NCBI GenBank assembly: GCA_964196055.1
Contig: CAXMSF010000318.1
Coordinates: 1 to 5,840, forward strand
Source: JAFDEI01 sp964196055
GTDB lineage: Bacteria > Myxococcota_A > UBA9160 > SMWR01
Direction of reading: 5' to 3'
Length of the DNA: 5,840 bases
The position numbers and the translations under genes were made by a program. Under the pieces are notes generated by a model. That model had not been told where the DNA came from and searched no databases. It was given only the letters and a program-made list of their open reading frames with translations. Of this stretch, positions 1-4,782 are shown piece after piece (the stretch's first letter is position 1; each line of letters opens with the position of its first letter).

Positions 1-642
1 CTGGGCCACGAGCGCGCGACCATCGTGGGCCAGTCGCTCGGCGGCGGGGTCGCGATGCAGCTCGCCTATCAGCACCCCCAGCACTGCGAGCGACTCGTCC
101 TCGTGGGTAGCGGCGGCCTCGGCCGCGAGGTCAACCCGGTGCTGCGCCTGCTGACTTTTCCGGGTGCCGATACGCTGTTGCGAGTCGCGAGCGCCGCAGC
201 GGTCCGCAGCGCGGTGCTCGGGATCAGTTCGCTGTTCGGACGCGCGGGAATGCAACCCGCGCCCGCAACCGACGAGCTCTGGCGAAGCTATGAATCACTC
301 GCCGACGCCGCGACCCGCAAGGCCTTCCTCCGCACCCTGCGTGCCGTCATCGACCCCAAGGGCCAGGCGGTCAGCGCCGAGAATCGCCTGCACCTCGCGG
401 CCGACATGCCGACCTTGATCGTCTGGGGCGACTCCGACCCCATCATCCCGGTGAGCCACGCCTATGCCGCCCACGAAGGCATCACGGGCAGTCGCCTCGA
501 GATCGTCGAAGGCGTCGGCCACTATCCGCATTGCGAAGCGCCTGCGCGCTTCGTCGAAGTCATGACCGACTTCATCGAGTCGACCATCCCCGCGCAGATC
601 TCGATCTCGCCGGAACACGTACTCCGCTCGTCCAAGAACTGA
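1..642 (+). CDS. Alpha/beta hydrolase, 5'-truncated by window edge
   Basis: This is the C-terminal part (about 213 residues) of an alpha/beta-fold hydrolase, probably a cytoplasmic esterase, lipase or C-C-bond hydrolase. The frame is open from base 1. The first possible start in view is a GTG at 25, but it lies inside the conserved strand leading to the nucleophile elbow, so the true start is upstream. The elbow GQSLGG is at bases 28-45 with Ser at 34-36. The acid is in the VWGDSDP segment (Asp at 436-438) and the base is in GVGHYP (His at 520-522), so the triad is complete. A helical lid region lies between the elbow and the acid. Family members are usually 270-330 residues, so roughly 80-110 N-terminal residues are missing here. 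The gene ends in TGA and converges on the next gene. The substrate cannot be told; the family is very broad. Confidence 0.93.
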   Translation: MGHERATIVGQSLGGGVAMQLAYQHPQHCERLVLVGSGGLGREVNPVLRLLTFPGADTLLRVASAAAVRSAVLGISSLFGRAGMQPAPATDELWRSYESLADAATRKAFLRTLRAVIDPKGQAVSAENRLHLAADMPTLIVWGDSDPIIPVSHAYAAHEGITGSRLEIVEGVGHYPHCEAPARFVEVMTDFIESTIPAQISISPEHVLRSSKN

Positions 643-700
643 CTTCCGAGTGATGTGATCCAGAGTCGACCCGGAGCCGACAGAGAAGTTCCAGGCGCGA

Positions 701-1147
701 CTATTCGATCGTCGACGCCGGCTCATCCACCAGTGGCAGCAACCGCGAGTCTCGCACCGCGGCGACCCGATGACCGATGCCTGCCAGGTACGCCTGATCG
801 GACGCGAACGCCATGAACGCAGCGACGGAACTCTGCCGGACCAGCAGCGCCATGTCCCAGCCTTCGCCCGGCGGGCCGATCAGGTAGTCGCCACCGGTCC
901 CCAGATACAAGACCTGCCCCCCGGAGGCCCGGAGAAAGGGGAGCGTGTGTTCGATGTATCGCTGATAGGCTCGGCGCCCGGAAATCGGCGACCGCGGAGC
1001 CAGCTCCGGAAATGCCGAATAGTCCGCAACTTCACGGAATCGAAGCAGGTTCAGCATCGCAACGGCACCGCGGATATTTCGCGCGAAGAGCGCAGCCCCG
1101 GTGGTCTCATCGGGATCCAGGTAGATTCTCTGCTCGCCTTCGTTCAT
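701..1147 (-). CDS. DUF1330-family protein
   Basis: This encodes a 148-residue protein matching the DUF1330 family, small dimeric alpha/beta-barrel (ferredoxin-like) proteins with no settled biochemical role. Visible family features are an N-terminal strand MLNLLRFREVADY, a central GRRAYQRYIEHTLPFL helix, a GGQVLYLG strand, the WDMALLVRQ strand, and the C-terminal pattern AFASDQAYLAGIGHR followed by RDSRLLPL. I chose the ATG at 1147 because GAAGG lies 7 bases upstream on the - strand. An in-frame TTG at 1186 would add 13 residues but has no comparable site. The gene is convergent with the hydrolase (58-base gap) and divergent from the charged secreted-protein gene, so it is probably a single-gene unit. 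DUF1330 proteins often sit near catabolic enzymes, but no substrate can be inferred. Family assignment is from pattern recognition and is fairly firm; function is unknown. Confidence 0.88.
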   Translation of the reverse strand: MNEGEQRIYLDPDETTGAALFARNIRGAVAMLNLLRFREVADYSAFPELAPRSPISGRRAYQRYIEHTLPFLRASGGQVLYLGTGGDYLIGPPGEGWDMALLVRQSSVAAFMAFASDQAYLAGIGHRVAAVRDSRLLPLVDEPASTIE

Positions 1148-1154
1148 CCCAATG

Positions 1155-1159
1155 CCTTC
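1155..1159 (-). promoter_or_regulatory. Ribosome binding site deciding the DUF1330 gene start
   Basis: On the - strand the sequence GAAGG stands 7 bases before the ATG at 1147. It supports this start over the in-frame upstream TTG at 1186. Confidence 0.6.
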
Positions 1160-1292
1160 GAGTCGAGTGGCTTTCGCCGTGGGCAATCACCGAATACCCC
1201 AGGGGAAGGGGCGGCGTGAAACGACTGTAGCCCGATCGACGTGTGACGATCGTGACCCAAGCGGCAGCTTGTTCTACATAGAATCGAATCTC

Positions 1293-1322
1293 GCTTCGAG
1301 GCCCATCGTCCAAGCCTCGAGC
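1293..1322 (+). other. Stem-loop in the leader of the charged-protein gene
   Basis: TCGAGGC at 1296-1302 is exactly complementary to GCCTCGA at 1314-1320, with an 11-base loop. Two further pairs (1294:1321 and 1293:1322) form if T1295 is bulged. It ends 36 bases before the ATG and 21 bases before the ribosome binding site, so it does not hide the site. It could stabilise the transcript or be chance. The wider gap 1148-1358 holds no gene I can support. It also contains an 8-bp palindrome ACGATCGT (1246-1253) and a lone -10-like TAGAAT (1279-1284) with no good -35 partner. Confidence 0.35.
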
Positions 1323-1343
1323 CGAACCGTGATTACGCGAAGC

Positions 1344-1350
1344 AAAGGAG
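1344..1350 (+). promoter_or_regulatory. Strong ribosome binding site (AAAGGAG)
   Basis: AAAGGAG lies 8 bases before the ATG at 1359. It fixes the start of the secreted charged protein even though the frame stays open upstream to 1152. Confidence 0.8.
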
Positions 1351-1358
1351 AATGCCGG

Positions 1359-1850
1359 ATGAAGAAGAACGCGCGAATCGTGAGTTTCTCGCTGCTGGCT
1401 GCGTGCCTGTTCCTCCCCACCGTGGCGAGTTCCGAGAAGCCGGATAAGGGAAACCGCGGTGGCAAAGCAATGGACCACCAGAGTGAATCGGGCGGGGAGC
1501 GCTCGAATAGTCAGTGGCAGGAAGGCGCCACTCGCGGCAAGGACCGGGCCGATGAAGTCCGGAATCGACCGGACGACGTCGATGAGTCCGAGAAGGCGCG
1601 CGACAAACGCGAAAAGAAGCGCACCAAGAAACACGACAAGAAGCATGCGGATGCTGCAGAGGGGAGCAAGGGCTCGGAATCGAACAACGATCGAGAAGGA
1701 CGACGCGACCGCCACGAGAGCGACCGGGATGGCGATGAAAGCGCGGAGGCGGCCGACAAGCGGGAGGATGCGCGAAAGCGAAGCGAAGGCACGGAGAAGC
1801 GGGGCTTCTGGCAGCGAACGTTCGGCGGCGGTGATCCCGAAGCGGAGTAA
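1359..1850 (+). CDS. Exported or lipid-anchored, highly charged low-complexity protein
   Basis: This encodes a 163-residue protein of no recognised family. Residues 1-24 look like an export signal: MKKNAR followed by the hydrophobic stretch IVSFSLLAACLFLP. Two processing routes are possible. LAAC (13-16) fits a lipobox, giving a lipoprotein anchored at Cys16. Alternatively, TVAS (21-24) fits signal peptidase I cleavage. The rest is almost entirely Lys, Arg, Asp and Glu with Gly, Ser and His; by hand count of residues 26-163 there are about 37 acidic and 35 basic residues, near half of the total and almost neutral overall. It is probably disordered or a long charged helix. The last 15 residues change character: GFWQRTFGGGDPEAE, with most of the protein's aromatic residues. 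The protein has no Cys besides Cys16 and no enzyme motif. The AAAGGAG site fixes the start. It could be an envelope or metal/polyanion-interacting protein, but no function can be assigned. Confidence 0.82.
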   Translation: MKKNARIVSFSLLAACLFLPTVASSEKPDKGNRGGKAMDHQSESGGERSNSQWQEGATRGKDRADEVRNRPDDVDESEKARDKREKKRTKKHDKKHADAAEGSKGSESNNDREGRRDRHESDRDGDESAEAADKREDARKRSEGTEKRGFWQRTFGGGDPEAE

Positions 1851-1863
1851 TTCGGTCGCAGCT

Positions 1864-1875
1864 GAAGCGCGCTTC
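1864..1875. repeat. Perfect 12-bp palindrome after the charged-protein gene
   Basis: GAAGCGCGCTTC is its own reverse complement and lies 13 bases after the TAA stop, followed by AATTATT. It might act as a short hairpin in a weak terminator or as a protein-binding site. The stem would be only 4-5 pairs around a tiny loop, so evidence for either is thin. Confidence 0.35.
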
Positions 1876-1937
1876 GAATTATTGCGGTACGGATGCCTGC
1901 ATGTGTGGGGGATCGAACGGCACCACGACCTCGTGTG

Positions 1938-1970
1938 AGTCGGCGGAAAATCGGCGTTCTTCCGCCGACT
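1938..1970. terminator. 11-bp perfect stem-loop upstream of the transporter gene
   Basis: AGTCGGCGGAA at 1938-1948 is the exact reverse complement of 1960-1970, with an 11-base loop. A G-U pair (1937:1971) can extend the stem by one. It sits 87 bases after the previous stop and 64 bases before the transporter ATG. No T-run follows on either strand, so a classical intrinsic terminator is not shown. It could end transcription of the upstream gene by another route, or act in the transporter leader as a folded control element. No gene is seen in the gap 1851-2034. Confidence 0.45.
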
Positions 1971-2034
1971 TCGACTGCGAACCGATTCCTTCCGAGTGAA
2001 GACGGGGGATTCCGAACAGGAAGCACCCGAAATC

Positions 2035-3429
2035 ATGTCGACGGCTCGACGCCTGGCCTTCGCTCTGGGTTCGCCGGGCCATGTTGCGATCGACAAAGTC
2101 GTCACGGGCATTCTGCTCTATTTCTATCTGCCACCGCCGGATCGAGGGCTCGAGTCGCCGGTATCCGAGGAGACCTTCTTCGGAGCCCTCACCGCCTTCG
2201 GACTCGCCATGCTGATCGCCCGAACGGTGGACAGCCTGGCTTCGCCGCTGATCGGGCATGCGTCGGATCGCTCGCAGTCGCGCCTCGGGCGCCGCCGCTC
2301 GTTCATGATCTACGGCCTGGTCCCCATGGCGGCGCTGCCGTTGCTCGCTTATTGGCCCCCGGGCGCTGCGGGGAGCACCATCAATGCTGTATCGCTCATG
2401 CTCTTGATTTCCTGTTACTATCTCTTTGCGACGATGTACACGGGCCCCCGCGAGGCGCTGATTCCCGAGATCGCGCGCAGTGCCGAGGATCGAGCGCGTC
2501 TCTCACGCACGATGTCACTCGCGGCATTCCCCGTCGCGGGAATCCTGATGGCATGGCCCAAGGGAATCGACTGGGGTCGGTCGATGGGGCTCGACCCCAC
2601 CGAATCGATCCGTTGGATCGCCGTGATCCTCTGCATGCTGGGTCTGATCCTCTGCGCGATCCCGATCTTCTTCATCGACGAGCAGCGCTTCACGCATTCG
2701 GCACCGTCGGAACTCGCCATGCGCGAGACCCTGCGCTCGGCCGTTCGGAATCATCCCTTCCTCGTCTTTCTCGTCACGCACCTCTTGTTCGCACTGGCGA
2801 CGGCCCTGATCTTTCCCGCTCTGCCCTACATGGCGACGGTGCTGCTGGGTCGTTCGGAGGGCTTCGCTTTCGAACTCGGCGCGTCGCTGGGCACGATGAT
2901 GGGCGTGGGCTACGCCGTCATTCCGCGCCTGCTCCGGCACTTCGATTCCAAGAGTCTCATGATCGGCTGTTTCGGAATGTTCGGCGTGGGCTCCGCGGCG
3001 CTGGGCTTGATCCGCCCCGACGTAGCCGGGGGCCCGGACGATTCCCGAAACCTCGCGGTCGCCTTTCTCGCGCTCGGAAGCATGGGCATTCCGCTGGCCG
3101 GAGCGTCGATTCTCCCGAGCGTGCTGCTCGGGAGGATCATCGACGACGACCGAGAGCAAACGGGAACCAACCGCTCGGCGGTCTTCGTCGGCATCGTGCG
3201 TGCCTTCGACAAGTGGGCCTACGGGCTGGCGGCGGCCGTGATCGCATTCCTCTTCTCGCGCTTCGGGAAGTCGCCCGCCGAGCCGGTGGGCGTACTGCTG
3301 ATCGGACCCATTGGCGGTGAAGCAGCCCTGCTCTCGGCTCTGATCTTCTTCCGCTTTCCAAGCGGCCGTGACGCCGGAGTCGAGGCGGGCCCCGCGGCCC
3401 GAGCTTCCGCGTCGCCCAGAGAAACCTGA
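2035..3429 (+). CDS. GPH-family (MelB-like, MFS_2) cation symporter
   Basis: This encodes a 464-residue inner-membrane transporter with about 12 hydrophobic helices. The first hydrophobic stretch is at about 18-33; the strongest others are near 46-63, 90-107, 115-135, 193-214, 240-263, 307-327, 383-408 and 417-441. The family signature is D66 followed by PLIGHASDRSQSRLGRRR at 71-88, the loop 2-3 motif of GPH sugar:cation symporters. The C-terminal half has the DREQTGTNR segment (372-380) and Lys393, which aligns with MelB K377. By hand alignment with remembered MelB, D55 is kept (D66), but N58 and D59 become A69 and S70, and the sugar-binding Asps 19 and 124 become V17 and T136. The cargo is therefore unlikely to be melibiose and the coupling ion may differ. 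I chose the ATG at 2035: AGGAAG lies upstream, though somewhat distant, and the family normally begins just before this segment. An in-frame GTG at 1996 lacks a binding site. The substrate is unknown. Confidence 0.9.
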   Translation: MSTARRLAFALGSPGHVAIDKVVTGILLYFYLPPPDRGLESPVSEETFFGALTAFGLAMLIARTVDSLASPLIGHASDRSQSRLGRRRSFMIYGLVPMAALPLLAYWPPGAAGSTINAVSLMLLISCYYLFATMYTGPREALIPEIARSAEDRARLSRTMSLAAFPVAGILMAWPKGIDWGRSMGLDPTESIRWIAVILCMLGLILCAIPIFFIDEQRFTHSAPSELAMRETLRSAVRNHPFLVFLVTHLLFALATALIFPALPYMATVLLGRSEGFAFELGASLGTMMGVGYAVIPRLLRHFDSKSLMIGCFGMFGVGSAALGLIRPDVAGGPDDSRNLAVAFLALGSMGIPLAGASILPSVLLGRIIDDDREQTGTNRSAVFVGIVRAFDKWAYGLAAAVIAFLFSRFGKSPAEPVGVLLIGPIGGEAALLSALIFFRFPSGRDAGVEAGPAARASASPRET

Positions 3430-3489
3430 ATAATTCCAGCCGGTTGAAAGAGCCTCGATCAACTCGGCGACAAGCTCGCGATCTATCCG

Positions 3490-3559
3490 CGCGAATCGGC
3501 AGCCCCCTACATGAATCCTCGAAGCCCTCCCTGCCTGCAGGATCGCGCCGATTCTCGCG
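3490..3559. other. Possible long stem-loop in the gap before the flavoprotein
   Basis: GAATCGGC (3493-3500) is exactly complementary to GCCGATTC (3547-3554). CGC (3490-3492) can pair with GCG (3557-3559) across a two-base bulge. Inside the 46-base loop, ATCCT (3515-3519) can pair with AGGAT (3539-3543). It lies after the transporter stop and before the promoter candidate, so it would belong to the transporter's 3' end if transcribed. No T-run follows. Nothing else is evident in 3430-3570, and no gene is supported there. Confidence 0.3.
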
Positions 3560-3570
3560 TTGGGATCAAA

Positions 3571-3598
3571 TTGACGAATTCATCGAAACTGATAATAT
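3571..3598 (+). promoter_or_regulatory. Sigma70-like promoter candidate for the flavoprotein/Fe-S unit
   Basis: TTGACG (3571-3576) is a near-consensus -35, followed after 16 bases by TAATAT (3593-3598), which matches four of six consensus -10 bases. GATAAT at 3591 matches five but would leave a 14-base spacer. The stretch is strikingly AT-rich against the GC-rich background. Transcription would begin near 3605, giving a leader of about 45 bases to the ATG at 3651. Confidence 0.5.
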
Positions 3599-3605
3599 CA
3601 TCAGT
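3588..3605. promoter_or_regulatory. Dyad overlapping the -10 region, possible operator
   Basis: ACTGAT (3588-3593) and ATCAGT (3600-3605) form a perfect 6-bp inverted repeat with a 6-base spacer. It is centred on the -10 region of the promoter candidate, where a bound dimeric regulator would block polymerase. No regulator gene is in the window. Confidence 0.4.
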
Positions 3606-3640
3606 ACTCAACCAGGGCTCAATCACGAGTGGTTCCGAGT

Positions 3641-3645
3641 GGAGG
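3641..3645 (+). promoter_or_regulatory. Ribosome binding site deciding the flavoprotein start
   Basis: GGAGG lies 5 bases before the ATG at 3651. It supports that start over an open upstream extension of the frame to 3444. Confidence 0.75.
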
Positions 3646-3650
3646 TACCG

Positions 3651-4724
3651 ATGCTGGAGGAGCGATACGACGTGATCATCGTCGGCTCGGGTCCCGCCGG
3701 AGCCGCGGCAGCACTGGCAATGCGCGGACACGGCCTCAACAGCGTCATGATCGAGCGGGACAAGCTGCCTCGATACAAGATGTGCAGCGGGATCGTCTTC
3801 CCTAGAGCGCGGAGGCTAGTCGCCGACGACTTCGGCCCGCTCCCGAATGACGTGCTCGCCGAACCGGCCACCTTCCACGGCAATCGCCTATTTTTCAATC
3901 TGGAAGATCCCGCGATCGCCGTCCCGTTCAGCGTCTTTGACGACGATCCGGATCTCGACGAGGAAGCGCTCAACGTGAAACGGTCGGAATTCGACCACTG
4001 GCTCAGCCGCCAGAGCGAGATTCCCATCGTCGATGGTTGCCGCTTTTCGGAGCTTCGAAGGGATGGCGACGATCTGGTCCTCGAGCTCAGCCGGGATGGG
4101 GACGAGGTCGAGGTCCGAACGCGATATCTGGTTGGCGCCGACGGTACGAAATCAGCCGTTCGTGGCGAACTCTCCCAGAGCTTCGAGGAAGGCGTTCGCT
4201 TCATCCCGAACTACGAGGAATGGTACACGGGCAGCATCGACCTCGCGCCCGGCTGGTTCTACCAGTTCTTCGATCGGACGATCACGGGCTTCTTCGCCAC
4301 TGTCGTTCACAAGGATGGCCACATCATCGTCGTCACCGGCTCCCGGCAGGAAGAGCCGGTGCGGGACTACTTCCAGCGCTTCGTGGCGCATCTCGAGGCG
4401 AGGCATGGCCTCGTGATCGATGCGAGGGTCAGGCAGTCCGGGTGCGGCGTGCACGACATGGCAGCCACCGGCAACTACTTCCTGGGGGAAGGAAACGTGC
4501 TTCTCGCGGGTGAGGCCGGCGGCTTCAATCGTTGTGCCGAAGGCATCACCTCGGCTCTCGTGACGGGTCGAGCCGCAGGCGGATCCGTCGTGCAGGCCTT
4601 CGATTCGGGAGGCTCCGCATTGGCCGCATACTCTGAAGCTGTGGCACCCGAAATCGAGGCCTGCGGCAAGGTGTATCAGGGAATCGAAGCGGCCTTGGGG
4701 TTCAATCCGTTCCAGCGCGACTAA
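3651..4724 (+). CDS. FAD-dependent oxidoreductase, geranylgeranyl reductase type
   Basis: This encodes a 357-residue flavoprotein. The N-terminal Rossmann motif is DVIIVGSGPAG (7-17), with Glu35 in position to bind the FAD ribose. The segment PRYKMCSG (40-47) matches the conserved Cys loop of the geranylgeranyl reductase branch of the PHBH-like superfamily. YLVGADGTKSAVR (159-171) is the mid-protein GD/DG motif. LLAGEAGGF (284-292) followed by AEGI (296-299) is the C-terminal FAD motif, with Glu288 where Asp is usual. The family reduces isoprenoid double bonds or hydroxylates and oxidises small molecules; this member's substrate is unknown. There is no transmembrane segment, so it is probably cytoplasmic. 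The GGAGG site fixes the start: extending the frame to 3444 adds 69 residues without domain character. It lies 58 bases upstream of a QueG-like Fe-S protein gene on the same strand and is probably co-transcribed. It could be a close relative such as a halogenase-like enzyme, but I see no halogenase WxWxIP motif. Confidence 0.9.
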   Translation: MLEERYDVIIVGSGPAGAAAALAMRGHGLNSVMIERDKLPRYKMCSGIVFPRARRLVADDFGPLPNDVLAEPATFHGNRLFFNLEDPAIAVPFSVFDDDPDLDEEALNVKRSEFDHWLSRQSEIPIVDGCRFSELRRDGDDLVLELSRDGDEVEVRTRYLVGADGTKSAVRGELSQSFEEGVRFIPNYEEWYTGSIDLAPGWFYQFFDRTITGFFATVVHKDGHIIVVTGSRQEEPVRDYFQRFVAHLEARHGLVIDARVRQSGCGVHDMAATGNYFLGEGNVLLAGEAGGFNRCAEGITSALVTGRAAGGSVVQAFDSGGSALAAYSEAVAPEIEACGKVYQGIEAALGFNPFQRD

Positions 4725-4744
4725 CGACGGACACCAACCAGCAA

Positions 4745-4765
4745 CGGCCCGACGCAAGCGGGCCG
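4745..4765. other. GC-rich hairpin between the flavoprotein and Fe-S genes
   Basis: CGGCCCG (4745-4751) and CGGGCCG (4759-4765) form a perfect 7-bp stem with a 7-base loop. It begins 21 bases after the flavoprotein stop and ends 17 bases before the next ATG. No T-run follows, so read-through is likely. It may tune the ratio of the two products or protect the upstream message. Confidence 0.4.
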
Positions 4766-4771
4766 CAGGAC

Positions 4772-4776
4772 GAGGG
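4772..4776 (+). promoter_or_regulatory. Ribosome binding site of the QueG-like gene
   Basis: GAGGG stands 6 bases before the ATG at 4783 and supports that start. Confidence 0.65.
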
Positions 4777-4782
4777 CCAGCG

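Noticed and set aside
643..700. Possible bidirectional terminator between the two convergent genes
   Set aside because: Only a 4-bp GTCG/CGAC pairing is visible and no T-run on either strand.
1148..1260. Sigma54-type promoter for the DUF1330 gene
   Set aside because: A GG and a downstream TTGC are present on the - strand, but the spacing does not match the GG-N10-GC rule.
1152..1358. N-terminal extension of the charged exported protein
   Set aside because: An extension would bury the export signal. AAAGGAG is correctly placed for the ATG at 1359.
1107..2111. A 334-codon open frame on the - strand opposite the charged-protein gene
   Set aside because: It overlaps three better-supported genes, has no recognisable domain, and arises from the codon bias of the opposite strand.
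1893..3320. A 475-codon open frame on the + strand overlapping the transporter gene
   Set aside because: It is out of frame with a clear 12-helix GPH transporter. Its product is rich in Arg, Pro and Gly with no domain, typical of a GC-rich shadow frame.
2515..3462. A 315-codon - strand open frame opposite the transporter
   Set aside because: Low-complexity His/Arg/Glu-rich translation, no motif, and it is antisense to a strongly supported gene.
3444..3650. N-terminal extension of the flavoprotein
   Set aside because: The frame stays open, but the residues have no domain character, a promoter candidate lies within it, and GGAGG marks the ATG at 3651.
3511..3672. Small open frame of about 54 codons starting MNPRS in the gap before the flavoprotein
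   Set aside because: It has no ribosome binding site, overlaps the flavoprotein start and shows no protein-like pattern.
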